A DNA stretch of 64,000 nt from Odobenus rosmarus divergens (Eukaryota; Chordata; Mammalia; Carnivora; Odobenidae): NCBI RefSeq assembly GCF_000321225.1, contig NW_004450480.1, positions 2,106,583-2,170,582 of the forward strand, given 5' to 3'. A program made the position numbers and the translations under genes. Under the pieces are notes generated by a model. The model saw only the letters and a program-made list of their open reading frames with translations, ran no database searches and was not told the origin of the DNA. Below, piece by piece: positions 12,926-25,385 of the stretch (position 1 is its first letter; each line of letters starts with the position of its first letter).

Positions 12926-13116
12926 AGTCCTATTTGAAATGCTTTGAAAATAAGAGATGCGGAAGATAGGAATGAGGAACCCATGCCTGGAGAAGAATCC
13001 TTTGGCTTAGATCATTTGAAAAGCATGTGTACATGGTGCTGAATTAGTCTGTGGAGGGTGTTTTGAGGTAATGGATAGTTCCATTGGCCTGTAGGTGTGT
13101 CCCTGTTCTTTCGGTT

Positions 13117-13230
13117 TTTTGGTGATAGACTCTAAGCAAGGTACTTAACACTTCTGAGTCTTAATTTCCCCTTCTGTGAATTGAGAGCAATTATGATGTT
13201 ACAGTGCTGAGTAGAAGGCCCCAGAACTGC
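13117..13230 (+). mobile_element. MIR SINE core fragment
   Basis: Contains the MIR core in sense order: 'agcaaggtacttaacacttc', 'gagtcttaatttcccc' and 'tctgtgaattgagag'. Both ends are lost. Confidence 0.65.
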
Positions 13231-13719
13231 ATAAGAACTCAGAACGTGCTATTTGCCTTCCTTGTGGTGTTTTGTTTTCATAGCTAAGGAGTTCAACCCA
13301 GTCATGAGATCATAGAGCCTGAGCCTGATCTTAAGCTTGAAGAGGCTGTTAAACTGCAATCACAAAATGAGAAAACATAAAAGGGGGAATAAATGAACAC
13401 AAACCCCAAGAACCAGGTTTGTCATCAAAAATTACATCCTCAATACCCTGGAATGGAAGTTGGTAGCTCAGAAAGTAAATAAGCAAATAAACAAGATTGC
13501 TAAAGCTTGATGCAGGTTTGAGACCATGATGTTCACATTGATGGCTTGTGGCAAGGAGTATTACCTCGATGAAACAGTCTTTACCTACCTGGGAGCAGAG
13601 GCAAATATAAGGATCATCTAACAGGCTTTTTCCAATCATGCCTATTTCCTCTGAACTCCCTACCTCAACTCTGATTTGCCGCCCAGAGAGTATATATCAG
13701 GATAGGACAGGTGTTGCTG
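13231..13719. other. Non-coding DNA, nothing recognised
   Basis: No gene or repeat recognised. Confidence 0.4.
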
Positions 13720-14085
13720 TAGTAAAGCAAGACAACCAACAACCTTTCAGTCTTAGTGGTTTAGGACAACAAAGGTGTATTCTTCACTACTATTCCCTGT
13801 CTGTCATGGGTTGGCTGCAGGTCTGCTCTGCCGCATCTTCACTCTGGAGCACAAACTAAGGGAATAGCCTCTGTCTGAAACGTCACCTGTCTCGTGAGAG
13901 AAAGAACGGACAACAAGGCAAACTCCACACAGGCTTTTCACCTTCTCACCAGAAGTACCACATCACCTCCAGTCACATGTTACTGGCCAGAGAAGGTCAC
14001 ATAGCTAAGCTTGGTGCCAATGCGGGGAGGGAAGGAAAATCTTCCCCAGAGAGGGGCACCTAGTTTTTATGAACCACCCAGACTA
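13720..14085. mobile_element. Ancient interspersed repeat, family not assigned
   Basis: The order of blocks 'cagtcttagtggtttag', 'gacaacaaaggtgtattc', 'gggttggctgcaggtctgct', 'tcttcactctggagcac' and 'tcacatgttactggccagag' is one I recognise from an old mammalian interspersed repeat, but I cannot name the family reliably. There is no coding content. Confidence 0.5.
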
Positions 14086-14751
14086 CCCCAGAAGATGAGC
14101 TCCTCCATCATTGATGAGGGGTGGTCCTGTCCTAACTCTGCCAGAATAGAAAATAAGTTTGAAAACCACGTTGAATCTCTGCCCTCACATTTAGCTATAA
14201 TTTCTCACTACATCATGAAAATGCAGTCAGGAGAATTGAGGTGGGAGTTCTGCCGAGCTGGGGATAGAATTACACTCTCCTCTTGAGCCATCCCTCCTCT
14301 TCTCTCTTAAGGCAACACTTTAGACAGACGGGGGGTAGAATGGACTTGGTTAGGAAGCCTGGAGAAGAATTTAAGACAGACTAAAGAAAAGCCAGGCTGT
14401 TATTTTGTCTATTTGAAGTAAAAACACAAGTTAATTCATTCCAAATAGCTTTCAGTCGTTATATTGTACAGAATTAAGGCTAAATCCACCGCGTGGGTCC
14501 TGGCCTTTCCTTGTTTATGAACAAGTGTGTTCCTATACTGAAGTTACCGCCTCAACCCCACCCCCACATTATCAAATTCACCCTCTATTCCCCTCAATGT
14601 CTTCATACCAATGCTTTGGTTTGAGGCCAACTCACAACATAGGGTGAAGAGGTTTGTGCTTGTAGTTTTAACCCTAATGAGCATAAAAATGACATTAATC
14701 ATGCCTTTAAGCTGCCTAGGCACAAAAGCAACAAAAGAAGGGTATTTTTAG
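14086..14751. other. Non-coding DNA, nothing recognised
   Basis: No gene or repeat recognised. Confidence 0.4.
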
Positions 14752-14937
14752 GGGGCGCCTGGGTGGCTCAGTCGTTAAGCGTCTGCCTTCAGCTCAGGTC
14801 ATGGTCCCGGGGTCCTGGGATCGAGCTCCCTGCTCAGAGGGAAGCCTGCTTCTCCCTCTCCCACTCCCCCTGCTTGTGTTCCCTCTCTCACTGTGTCTCT
14901 CTCTGTCAAATAAATAAAATCTTTTTTTTAAAAAAAA
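14752..14937 (+). mobile_element. CAN-type tRNA-Lys SINE, sense
   Basis: Head 'ggggcgcctgggtggctcag', tRNA-derived body, CT-rich segment and an AAATAAATAAAATCTT tail are all present. Part of the body between the 'gatcgag' and 'ctccctgctcag' blocks is shortened. The flanks 'agggtatttttag' and 'agagtatctttttaa' look like a diverged target-site duplication. Confidence 0.95.
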
Positions 14938-16611
14938 GAGTATCTTTTTAAAAATGGCATTACCAATGCCTATATATAATTAAGTGGCAAGTTTTTAAAC
15001 TGAAAATCATTAAATATTGATTGATTCCCTGGTTCGTTGCCTTCCTTGTGTCCTGTTTCACTGTCCAAAAGATCTGTAAGCAAAATAAGCCATGGAATTT
15101 CCCAGTGAAAAGGTCTCGATGGAGACACAAGTCAGCAAGACGCTCTTCGGCACATCCCAGGAATTTTCAGTATTCATTAATACAGTCGGGCTGAAGCCAC
15201 TCCATCGTGCGCCCTCAACTACATTTTGGCTCTCCTCTCTTCATCATGGCCCATCCAAATGTTACTTGTCCTTTTTGCTAAGTCAGTTAATGTGTTGAAA
15301 TTCTGCTTTTGCTCTATTAAGGTGCTTTAGGCTGTGAACGCTTGGATCTTCCTGTCCTCTCTGTGCTGGACAGTCATCATCCACGCTGCACTTTATGACT
15401 GAACGATAACCCATTGTGAAATGTTCCTGCCAAGGGCGTGTGAGAGGACTATTTTGTCCCAGTTCAAAAACATAGTTAATCTTGAACATGTGATGTAATA
15501 CCGCGGCATCTCCTGTCTGGAAAAACATTGTTGCTAACAATGGGTGTGCTGAATTTATTTTTTACATAACCGCAATGCCATTATCACCACTGGCAAATTT
15601 TCCTTCTTGTCTCAAAGGTTCCTTTGCGCTTGGTTTGTGTGAATCAGAATCCAAACAAGGTCCTTTGCATTTGGTGGATTTCCCACATCCTCAAGCTGGC
15701 TGATTATTTTCTCTTCGTGTACATTGTATTTGTTTCTCTATCTCCCTAATTTCCTGTAAGTAAGTTGTTAGAACTAGAGACTTTTGTGGATTCTGGTTCA
15801 ATTTTATTTTTGGCAAGACTCCTTCAGGGACGGGGCTGTGGATTTCCTCTTGCAGTGTATCAGGATGCACATGATTTTTGGTTCTGCTTTGGCCGATGTC
15901 AAGATTGATTGGGGGTATCACTGACCAAGGTGGGTGGGTAGAGTTTGGATTGCTAAACCCATTCCTCCCCAGTCTACGGTTCAACTTCATGGGAAGAGCT
16001 TTGATGATGTCTCCAGGGGAAACTCAGATTACAGTTGTTGATCAATAGCCAGTAAACCTCCTGACTTCATGTAGGAAGCTCAGCTTCAGTGATAATTTGT
16101 ATTCCAAAGTAGACCCGAAGGGCTTGGGAAAGGAAGGTGAGAACATTAGTACACAAGCTGACATGTATCACAAGTAGTACAAAGTCATCTTTAGACTGGA
16201 ATTAACGTCTAAAAGCAAATTGAAATCTGCAGAAAGAACATGCCAAGTCAAAATGAAGTAGTGTATTTTGAAAAAAACTTCGTGATACATTCAAGGTTAC
16301 TGAATGCGAGGATTTTATATGCTGATATGGGGAAATTGATGCTTGATGTTTTGCTCAATTTGCATGATGTTTCTGGGTTAAAGATCCTAAAAACAACTAA
16401 ATTAAGAAAAAAAAATAATACCAGCAACATGCTTTGAACAGACACTACTTGACTGGCAAAATCAAATGGCCTTCAAAAATAGCAACATTTCCTGAAGGTC
16501 AAATTTAAATCACTTGGGGTTCCCATCCAGCTCAGTTTCATAGAGTTGAAATTTGGAGAATCAACTGCCAAAAGAAACTGTAAATAAGGTCTAAATAAAT
16601 ATATAACACAC
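14938..16611. other. Unique-looking non-coding DNA
   Basis: No repeat or gene is recognised over 1.7 kb. A 99-codon minus-strand open frame at 15,691-15,990 has no recognisable domain and no codon or context support. Confidence 0.45.
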
Positions 16612-16827
16612 ATGGAAGTTTCTCAACTTCGCACATATTGCCATTTTGAGCTGGATAATTCTTTGTTGTGGGGAGCTGTCCTGTACGTTACAAGATATTT
16701 AGTAGCATCCCTGATGTCTCCTCACAAGATGCGAGTAGCAGCCCCAGCTGTAACAATGAAAACATGTCTCCAGATTCTGCCAAATTTCCACTGAGGGACA
16801 AAAAATCACCCCCACTTGAGAACCGTT
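16612..16827 (-). mobile_element. MER20 hAT-Charlie element
   Basis: Second MER20 copy, same orientation as the one at 1826: 'ggataattctttgttgtggg', 'gagctgtcctgtacgtta', 'atttagtagcatccctgatg', 'catgtctccagattctgcca' and closing 'acttgagaaccgtt'. Confidence 0.9.
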
Positions 16828-16959
16828 CATCTGCAGCAACATTCATCAGAATTTCAAAATTTCTCTTTCCCAATTTGTGAGTTTATATCTTTTATTTTGG
16901 ATACCAGAAGATACCCTAGTGAAGTCTTTAAATGTATACCCTTAGGCATCCCACAGAAA

Positions 16960-17080
16960 TGCTTTAGAGAACAGACTCTGAAGTCAGATTGTCTGTGAAC
17001 AAATTCTAGATCCATCAATTACTAGTTCTGAAATGTTGGGAATTTAAATTTTCTCTGTCGTAAAGTGGGTTTACCTCAAA
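16960..17080 (+). mobile_element. MIR SINE fragment
   Basis: Sense MIR blocks: 'gactctgaagtcagattgtc', 'aaattctagatccatc' and 'ctctgtcgtaaagtgggttta'. Confidence 0.65.
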
Positions 17081-17089
17081 CTGTGTTGT

Positions 17090-17210
17090 CCGTTCTTGGA
17101 ACTCAGGCTTCACAACCACCTGTATAGCATGTTAAAAATGCGCAGCCCTGAGCTCTGTGCCAGTCTTACTGGGTATGCCTGGGGAATGCGTGTTTTTAAA
17201 CCGAGACCCA
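17090..17210 (+). mobile_element. MER5-like fragment
   Basis: Contains 'accacctgtatagcatgtta' and 'gcctggggaatgcgtgtttt', resembling the MER5 interior in sense order. No terminal repeats are preserved, so the call is weak. Confidence 0.4.
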
Positions 17211-17263
17211 CCGTCCTCAGGAACCGTACTCTCTGAACATCTTGGTCTGGAATTGCTTAGCTT

Positions 17264-17311
17264 TTGTATATGTGTGTGTGTGTGCATGCACACGTGTTTT
17301 TTTTTTTCCTG
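17264..17311. repeat. (TG)n and poly(T) low-complexity tract
   Basis: A TG run is followed by an imperfect palindrome (gtgcatgcacac) and a T run at the border with the LINE-1 fragment. Confidence 0.85.
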
Positions 17312-18165
17312 TGTGGTAAAATGTACATAATATAAAAGTTACCGTTTGAACCATTAAGTGCATATTTGTGGCATTAATACACATTAGTGCCCACGTTGTT
17401 GGGCAGCCATCCCCATCATCCATCTCCAGAACTTTTTCATCTTTCCAAACTGGAACTGTATCCACTAAACACTAACTCCCCACCCCCTCTACCCCCAGGC
17501 CCTGGCAACAACCATTCTACTTTGTCTCTATGAATTTGACTGTTTTAGCTACCTCGTATAAGTAGAATCATACCATATTTGGTTTTTAGTGATTGGCTCA
17601 TTCCACTTAGCAAAATGCCTTCAAGGTTCATCTGTTTTGTAGCATGTGTCAGAATTTCCTTCCTTTTTAAAGTGAATAATGCTCCATTATACACATAGGC
17701 CTTGTTTGTTTATCCACTCATCCATCAAGGGGCATTTAGGTTCTTTTTACCTTTTGGCTATTGTGAATAAAACTGCTTTCCACACAGGCGTGCAAATACT
17801 GTTTGAGTCCCTGCTTTCACTTTTTTTGTGTATATACGCAGAAGTGAAATTGCTGGATCGTGTGGTAATTCTGTGTTTCATTTTTCGAGGAATTGTTCTA
17901 CCTCTTTCCCCAGAGGCACCATTTTACATTCCCATCAGCAATTTACAGGGGTCCCATTCTTTCCACATCCTCCCCAACACTTGTTTTCTGTTTGCTATTA
18001 ATCATCCTCCTAATGGGTGGGAAGTAGCAACTCACATAGTTTGATTTGAATTTCCACTGATTTAGTGACTGGACCATCTTTTCTTATGTCTTTAGTGGCC
18101 ATTTGTGTAGCTTTCTTGGAGAAACCTCTATCCCCGTCCTTTGTTAGGTGTTTTGAGTCATTCTC
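17305..18165 (-). mobile_element. LINE-1 3' fragment, antisense
   Basis: On the plus strand the text starts at the L1 3' end ('tggtaaaatgtacataatat') and passes through the 3' UTR ('catctccagaactttttcat'). It enters the antisense ORF2 C-terminus ('ggctattgtgaataaaact', 'gaaattgctggatcgtgtgg', 'cacatcctccccaacacttg'). The 5' end is truncated near 18,165. The 121-codon plus-strand open frame at 17,679 is a shadow on the non-coding strand of this element. Confidence 0.9.
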
Positions 18166-18175
18166 TACATAATAG

Positions 18176-18380
18176 GAAGAACATAGGCTTTGAAGTCAGA
18201 CAGCGTTGGGCTCTAATCTTAATTCTATAGCTTTTATAGCTGTGTGACCTGGGGCAAGGTTTTTACCTCTCCGAGCCACCATTTTCTCAACTGCTAAATG
18301 ATAAGAGAACAACCCTAAAGTGGGATTTTGAGAATCAAATAAACAATATCCTTTATAAATTGAGGGTCTGTTATTATTTC
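18176..18380 (+). mobile_element. MIR SINE
   Basis: Sense MIR: 'ggctttgaagtcagacagcg', 'gctgtgtgacctggggcaag' and 'ttttctcaactgctaaatga'. Abuts the truncated 5' end of the antisense LINE-1. Confidence 0.85.
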
Positions 18381-19759
18381 CCACATGTTAAGGAGATTTT
18401 TTTGAACTGTAATATCTACATATCAGGGACCAAAATCCACCAAAATCCACACCAAAACACGTGTGCATGCACACACACACACAATAGCAAAACAATGAAA
18501 TGACATAAAGATTGACTTACAAGCATGTAGAAGTTACAAAAGAAGCAGTTTAAGAGCTCATCTCGGTGTTCCCCTTGATGAACAACTGTTTGCTCTAGAT
18601 CTTGCTTTTTTAAAAAATGCTTAGAATTATCAAGACCTGATCTTGAAACTTTTTATTGGGATTAAAAGCTAAGGTGAACTAAAAATGAATTCTACTGGGT
18701 GTTCTAGAATACACAGTTACTAGAACATATATAAACCTCAGGTACACTCTTCAAGTGTTGGCCTTGTTACTGAACTATAGCCGGGAAGTTGCTATTGGCC
18801 AGTTAGCTAACATAGATTCCATCAGTATCCACCTTTGGATCATATAGAAGAACCCATCAGCAATTAGAAGCCAGTGATAGAGACAGACCATCCTAGGCTT
18901 GCAAAGGCTTAGTGCTTGAGAACGGCTTCTCTTTTTGTTGTTGTTGTTGTTGTTGATACTGCCTCTGTGTTGCCCCTTGGTTCCCTAGAAACACATGCTC
19001 TGGAGACATGCCTTTATTCTCTGAGCTGCCTTTCTTGAGGCTTCTATCCAGTCAAACCCAGTCATCTCAGGAAATACCCATGGGCCTCAATACCAAACTG
19101 TGTCCAAGAGCCTCAGGTACCTGTCAAGCCATGTGCAGAATATGACATGAAACCATGGGAGCAACCCCCCATAATAGTGGGCAGAGCATGGACAAGAAGA
19201 GCAAGGGAAGGCAGAAGTAAATTAACATTTAATGAGTACCTAGGGTAAAAGAACCAGAAATTATTAACACGGGAATATACATGAACCTGAGCAATTCCCC
19301 AGCCTGCCAGAGTAAATTTTGAAATTGCCAGACCAATTTTTCTCCTCCTTTCTTCTAAGGAATATGGACTCTCTTTTCTAGGAGAGAGGCCAAGTGAATC
19401 TACATAATAAAGGGCTGAGAAAGAGAAGATGGGGGGTGGGAGAGAAGAGGAAAAATAAGTCACGGGCAAGGGCTGGAGAATTTTTCTCCAGGAAATGCTG
19501 AGAAGTCCCTCAGGAGTTTGCAGACTGTGAGTGAAGTGGCAGGAAAGGGCAGAGGGTTTTGATAAGTGTTGCTCAAATATTTGGGCTCTCTCTAATGGAA
19601 ATTTTAAAAGTTCTTTTTGGCAGTTGAACCATGCTTCTTCCAGTTTGATTCCACGAGACTGAGCTATGTGGGAACCTCAGATGCATTAAGATTACACCAA
19701 TATGTATTATCGGCTTTTCACACATGAAGTCAGTATTTGATGGGCCCATTAGTTTAGTA
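18381..19759. other. Non-coding DNA with (GTT)n microsatellite
   Basis: A CA run lies at 18,470-18,482 and a (GTT)n run at 18,933-18,956. A 118-codon minus-strand frame at 19,113-19,469 has no recognisable family. Nothing else is identified. Confidence 0.5.
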
Positions 19760-19975
19760 GGACATGGTGGCTCTAGACTTAGCTAAATTTAAAACCTGGT
19801 TCAACTACTTATTAGCTCTGTGGACCTGGGTCAGTAACTTAACCTCTCTGTGTCTCCGTTTTATCATCCACAAAATAATATTAACAAATTAGCTTATAAA
19901 TTTTCTATGAGGATAAAATGAAAAACTGTATGGCATGTAATTGTTCTGTAATTGCTGTTAATAGTATCCTTACAC
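19760..19975 (+). mobile_element. MIR SINE
   Basis: Sense MIR: 'ttattagctctgtggacctg', 'cagtaacttaacctctctgt' and 'ctatgaggataaaatgaaa'. Confidence 0.85.
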
Positions 19976-20141
19976 ATGATAAAATTGAAGATATCACATG
20001 ACTTGCAGAAGATCACATAGCCAGATAAAATATGGGATGCCCCATTAACAGAGAATTTCAAATAAATAACAAACAGATTTTTAGGATGAGTATTTCCCAA
20101 ATATTGCATAGGACATACTTATAACAAAAAGTATTTCTCTT

Positions 20142-20334
20142 GGGCGCCTGGGTGGCTCAGTTGGTTAAGCGACTGCCTTCGGCTCAGGTCATGATCCTGG
20201 AGTCCCGGGATCGAGTCCCACATCGGGCTCCCTGCTCGGCAGGGAGTCTGCTTCTCCCTCTGACCCTCTTCCCTCTCGTGCTCTCTCTCTCTCATTCTCT
20301 CTCTCAAATAAATAAATAAAATCTTAAAAAAAAA
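20142..20334 (+). mobile_element. CAN-type tRNA-Lys SINE, sense
   Basis: Complete SINE from 'gggcgcctgggtggctcag' to 'aaataaataaataaaatctt' plus an A tail. The head holds a Pol III A-box-like 'tggctcagttgg' and a B-box-like 'gggatcgagtcc'. Flanks 'aaaagtatttctctt' (left) and 'aaaagttatttctctt' (right) are a target-site duplication with a one-base indel. Confidence 0.97.
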
Positions 20335-20424
20335 GTTATTTCTCTTTTATCTGAAATTCCATTTCAATGGAGTGTGCTGTATTTTTATTTGCAAAATCTG
20401 GCAACTTTATCCGTGAGGAGTGCT

Positions 20425-20490
20425 ACTGTGATTCAAATCCATGTTTTCTGACTGCCAATTCCATGCTCTTCCACTCATTCCAGAGGAGTA
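20425..20490 (-). mobile_element. MIR SINE fragment, antisense
   Basis: Contains 'gtgattcaaatccatgtttt' and 'ccatgctcttccactcatt', which match the 5' part of MIR in reverse complement. Short and diverged. Confidence 0.6.
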
Positions 20491-20544
20491 GGCAGAGCTT
20501 GAGAATGGATGTCCATGAACGACTTGGCACTCTCTCCCAAGGGA

Positions 20545-20785
20545 AATGACGTAGAGTATATTGAGCACCTCCTGTGTGTCCAAGCCATGTTAAATGTGAT
20601 GTTAGAATATCCGTAATCTATACAGCAACTCAGCCAGATCGATGTTGTTATTCCCATTTTCCAGAAGGGAAAATTAGTGAGTCCAAGATACTTGGTACTG
20701 GCCAAGGATACAACAGAGAGGACATAATAGGGCTGAACTTCCCAGCTCAGACTTGGGCTCTAGGCCATCACCTATCCTTTTAGAT
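20545..20785 (-). mobile_element. MIR SINE, antisense
   Basis: Blocks 'tattgagcacctcctgtgtg', 'ttattcccattttccagaag' and 'cttgggctctaggccatcac' follow antisense MIR order. Confidence 0.75.
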
Positions 20786-21889
20786 CATCTTGTTAAAGAC
20801 ATTTTTATCAGGAAGGATTTCTGAAGCATAAAGAGATGGCCTGCTGCTTCCTAGGAATATCTAGGAGAGTGCCCTTTCTCTTTGAATGCTCAGGTCCACT
20901 CAGCAAAGTGAAGGATGAATCCTGTCCTCCTGCCGGTTTAAACACATAGACAGCTAATGTCTAGATATCCCCCTGCAAAAAATAATCCGGGTTGATGGTC
21001 CACATACCCTGCACTCACTGGATGGCTGCCAATGCTGCACTTAGTGAGTCAGGAGAGGAAAGGTCCCCCTCTGTGATTCCTGGGGTGGACCAAGTTAGCC
21101 ATGTGACCTGTGGGAACATATGTGCAAAGTCACCAAATTGACACGTGCACAAAAGTGTGTTCACTGAGGCCCAGGCAGAGCCAAATGTACTTTATAGGTT
21201 CCCCTGTATGTATTTTGAGATTCAAATCTTTGTGTTTGATGGAGTCTGAAAAATGAAGTTCCCAGGGAAAAGTCTCTTCTGATAAATATGAAATGAAGAA
21301 AAACTCTTGTAATTTTGTTTTAAATTCCCCAAATGCCGTTAGCAATTGCAATTCCCGATTATCCGTTTATTCAGTTGAGACAGGCAGTTTAAAAGAGCTG
21401 TCATTTCCTCAGTCCAAATGCAGATTGATACCAAAATGGGGAAACTGGCTCAGTCCATAAATGACAATGATTCTTCTTCCAGCAGTAGAAGGAGAATTGT
21501 GATAGGCCTTCCTTTGTTCGGCAATTTTTTTTTTTTTTTTTGATCACCTGCAATAGAGAGGTGACCCTACCAGGCACCAGGAAAACAAACTGACTCGCAA
21601 CAGTTGAGACCTTTATGAAGCATGTTGGATACCTTTCCTCAAGAACTAGCAGATTACTTACTACAATTGGAGAAGAAAAAAGTAACAGCAGTTATTGAAC
21701 TATAAAAAGAAATATCAGAGAAGAAAATCTGAGATGGTTTCTGCCTCTCAACGGCAGAGCTCATACTTAGTCCCATCTATTAAAGAAGAAAGCCGTGTTG
21801 AGGTCACATGAACGGTTACTAGTTTAGTCTTCCACGTGAATGTTGGGAAAGCCTCATTTTGTTTCGACAATTGAGGTTGCTACTTTCGT
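20786..21889. other. Non-coding DNA with poly(T) tract
   Basis: A T homopolymer lies at 21,526-21,541. No gene or repeat family is recognised. Confidence 0.45.
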
Positions 21890-22370
21890 TAACCAGCGCT
21901 CATTTCGGGGCAAGTGACAGAAACTAAACTTAAAGTGACGTAAGCAAAAGAGGATTTTCATGGATCATGAAATCAAATTGTCCAGAGAGCAAATGTGAAT
22001 GGGTCAAGGAGCTCAAGTGCATCAGGAATATTCTTTTTTCCATTTCTTCGTTCTGACTGAATTTGAAAGCTCAAGGAACCCCTACTTTACATTTTTCAGC
22101 TCAGCGGGAGAAAAAAATACTTCTCTTTCACAGAGGTTCCCACAAAGTTGCCCATCCCTGAATCAATTATAAAACCATTTGGGAGGATGGTATCCCAAGA
22201 CAGAAGATGTTGATTGTCTGGGATTGGGTGTGGCAATTCCACTGGAATAACAAAGACCAAGGGTAGGAAGGAGGGGTTATCCAAAGAAAATTGACAGGCT
22301 GATGGTGAGAGCAAAGAAAATGCATATTGGGCAGAGAGAAGCAAAACCTTTCAAGTACACCATTTTTAAT
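21890..22370. mobile_element. Possible ancient interspersed repeat, family not assigned
   Basis: The order of 'acagaaactaaacttaaagt', 'gtaagcaaaagaggattttc', 'cccatccctgaatcaatta' and 'gggcagagagaagcaaaac' resembles an old mammalian interspersed repeat that I remember but cannot name. It is strongly diverged. Confidence 0.35.
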
Positions 22371-22639
22371 GGCCTTTCTAGCCCATTGTAAATAAAATTT
22401 TTTTAAAGTCTAAGATTTTTGTGAAAGTGCAAGAAGTAATAGTCTTCCAGCCTGGAGGTACCTCAAAATCCAGAAACATGGTGGAAACAAGGAATCAGTG
22501 CTTGGTCTCTCAGGTTTAGTGTCCACATACTTTCCAGGTCTTAGGCCTGAAAAAAGTGGTTGAACTTGAGTTCAGTTAAATGTTTAAACCATTGATCTCC
22601 AAGTGAAAACTGACAATGAACTCTTAAATAACGTAGTGG

Positions 22640-22835
22640 TCTTTAGAAGCAGAGCTAAGTTAAAAAGCCAGCCTCAATCCTCTGTAGCTCTGTGACCTGC
22701 AACCTGTCAACTCTTTTTAAATCTTAATTTCCCCATCTGGGGAAAAAATGGAGGCCATAATTATACCTGCAGGGTTGTTAAGGAATGAAACAATCCTACA
22801 TGATGCTCAGCATAGAACCCAGCTCGTCATAAGAA
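22640..22835 (+). mobile_element. MIR SINE
   Basis: Sense MIR: 'gtagctctgtgacctgcaac', 'atcttaatttccccatctgg' and 'ctgcagggttgttaaggaat'. Confidence 0.8.
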
Positions 22836-24896
22836 CTTGGAAAATTTTTCACATTTTTTTTTCTCTCTTTCCACCAGAAAAGAAGTGTTTTGGGAAAAAG
22901 TATTCTGTGCTCTGGTATGTTGTTTCTCACCAGGACACGCTACATCATTTGCAGGGCCTTGTGCAAAATGAAAACACGAGGCCCCTTATTCAGAGACTAT
23001 TCATTTCAAGATGGTGACAGCAGAGCATCAAACCAAGTATGTGGGGTCCTTCTGAGCACAGGCCCGAGTGACTTCAGAGGCTGCATAGTCATGAAGATTA
23101 CTCGTTCACGTGACTTTTGCTAAAAGAAAAGAACAGAACGTGTTAAAGCGGATCACTTCCGAGTGAGAAGGAAGTGGGAGCATTTGCCTGAGGTCTATTT
23201 CTTTTGAGGAAAAAAGCTCTGAAAAGAAGTTCCATTTTCTTCCCCTGCTGGGAGCAGGAGAAATATCAGACATGGTTAAGAGATGGACGCATTCCCAGGA
23301 GATGCCACTTCCAATTGATTTTAAGGAGGTGGAGAAGAAAGAAGAAAGACTTCTTTTTTTTTTTTTTTTCAAATCTGGATGGGAAGCTTTCTGGAGATGG
23401 AAGACCAATGACAATATGGAAAGGAATTTTCAGTGAACTAACATTATAAACAGCTCCGAAAGCAAAACAAAGTGAAGCCAATAAAAATGGATGCATTGCA
23501 CAGTCTGAAATTCCACAAAGATTCTCTTTCAACAATACACTTTATTAACAAATCAGTTTTATTTGCTCCGTTAAAATCATAAAGCTAAGCAGTCTGTGGC
23601 TAGGTTAACATTGCTGTTGTCCTCACTTGAAGGGCTCACTGGAGCATCAAAGAATTGTTTTGATCTAAGAGATTTAAAAAATACATTTCTAAAAAGTTAA
23701 TTTCTATAAATTGAAAAAGAGAGATCTTGATTATACTCCTTCACGGATTATTCTACGGTTCTACACCAACTGAGAAAAGGACCCAAATAATCCTCTCATC
23801 TTTATGGGCTGCAAAGAAAGATGGGAAAATCTTCTTGCTTGGCCTGAAGCAAACTAATCCAAGATGATGGTAATGTGGCCCCAGCTTCAAGTCAAGAGTA
23901 AGAAGCTGGGCCATGCCCTCTTCTTTCCATTTCAGATGGCAATTTAATCTTGACTTCAGCCATCCCCAGTAGCAAAATCACATGCTAGCCAATCAATGTG
24001 AATATTAAATAAACAGTTATTTAAAATCCAATATATAAAAAAGTAGTAAATTGGGTGACAAGGGCTTTATTATATGTACTCTAGCATCCAATGTAAAGGC
24101 AAGAGCCATATGCAAACACAGCAGTCTGGACTGTAAATTAAAATCATGGCTTGCACCAACAATCAGGCAAAAAGCCCCATAAAGGACTGGTGTTTTAAAA
24201 AATGATGATGATGATGATGATGATGGGTGGAGGAAAATTCCAAAACAACTTTGATTTGGCACACTGTAAAAACCTTACCAACCTCTTTGCAGGGGACCAT
24301 GGAACATGGTACAAATTGCATTTTGCTATTGTTGGGGTGCCACGTTCACAGCTGACCTGCATTTTGCTCACATTGAGATTTCCTCTGGGAATTGCATGAT
24401 CTCACATAAGTTAGAGCTCAATTCCCCTCTCGGATGGATTTGGATATGATCTGGAAGAGAGATCTGACAACACTTGGAGTGGTCACCTCAGGGCTCTAGA
24501 TGTTCCTGAAAGCAGATTTACACCACCCCTCCGACCCCCACAGCCCCTTTTTCAGGGAAGGTGAAGCTTGAAAAATAGGATATTCAGACCCCATTCATTG
24601 TTCTTCTCCAGGCGACTGCAGTACTCAATGCCTACTGATTCAAGGCAAATTCCTGCACATTGGCACTGCCCATGAAAATAGAGATTCTTTTCTGGGTAGG
24701 TTTTGTATTTTTAAAACCTCCCATCAAGCATCCTGACTTGGGACCACATAACTCCATACAACTCAGTCCCTCTCTTAGCTGGGAGCAGAGAAATTAGTTC
24801 TGCCTTCCATCCAACTATTACAGGTGTCACCGCACTTACTTTCTGTCCTAGGGAAATCAAGTTGGAATGTGTATTCCTACCTAGTTTAGATTAGAA
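22836..24896. other. Non-coding DNA with poly(T) and (ATG)n tracts
   Basis: A T homopolymer lies at 23,351-23,369 and an (ATG)n run at 24,202-24,225. Open frames starting in the ATG run, such as the one whose first eight codons are all Met, are artefacts. No gene is recognised. Confidence 0.5.
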
Positions 24897-25120
24897 CAGG
24901 GGTCAACAAACTGTGACCCACTAGTCACATCTGGCTGGCAGCCCACCTAGATAAATAAAGGTTTATTGGAACACACCCATAACCATTTGCTCATATATTG
25001 TCCATTGCGGCTTTCAGGTTGTAAGAGCAGATGTGAATAATTTCGACAGAGACTACTGGCCTGCAAAGACTCATATATTTGCTAGATGATCCTTTACAAA
25101 AAAAGTTTTGGGACCTCTAG
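24897..25120. mobile_element. hAT-Charlie miniature transposon
   Basis: Begins with a 'caggggtcaacaaactgtga' terminus and ends 'aaaaagttttgggacctctag', a diverged inverted repeat of the CAGGGGTCGGCAAAC type. The interior 'taaaggtttattggaacaca' and 'ttcgacagagactactggcc' matches that Charlie-type family. The exact subfamily is not assigned. Confidence 0.75.
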
Positions 25121-25224
25121 TTCAGAAGATGGTGAGAGCTTTTGTGTTTTTTTTTTTTTTTTGGAGAATTTACTTGCCATAGGACCCCATGGGGTACATG
25201 ATTTCTCTCATGTTGTTCTGCTCG

Positions 25225-25385
25225 CAGCTTTGAGCATAGATTTTATCTTCATTTTCTTTAATTAAGGAAAGTGTGGTACAAGGAGGTTCTGTAATGCAGT
25301 CAAATGTTGCCCAGCCAGTGAAGAGGAGAGCGAGGCTTTAACCTCTGGCTCTGTAGCCCATGCTCTTAACTCCTGTTCTCTACTG
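25225..25385 (-). mobile_element. MIR SINE fragment, antisense
   Basis: 'tgttgcccagccagtgaaga' and 'ctgtagcccatgctcttaac' match antisense MIR. A T homopolymer at 25,147-25,162 lies just upstream. Confidence 0.7.

Noticed and set aside
15691..15990. 99-codon minus-strand open frame in unique DNA
   Set aside because: Length is within chance expectation for 64 kb, with no motif, no paralog seen and no promoter or splice evidence.
20142..20334. tRNA-like gene
   Set aside because: The A box and B box belong to the tRNA-derived head of a CAN SINE; there is no clover-leaf with intact stems, and the copy ends in a SINE tail.
24202..24399. Open frame starting with eight Met codons
   Set aside because: It starts in an (ATG)n microsatellite and is not a gene start.
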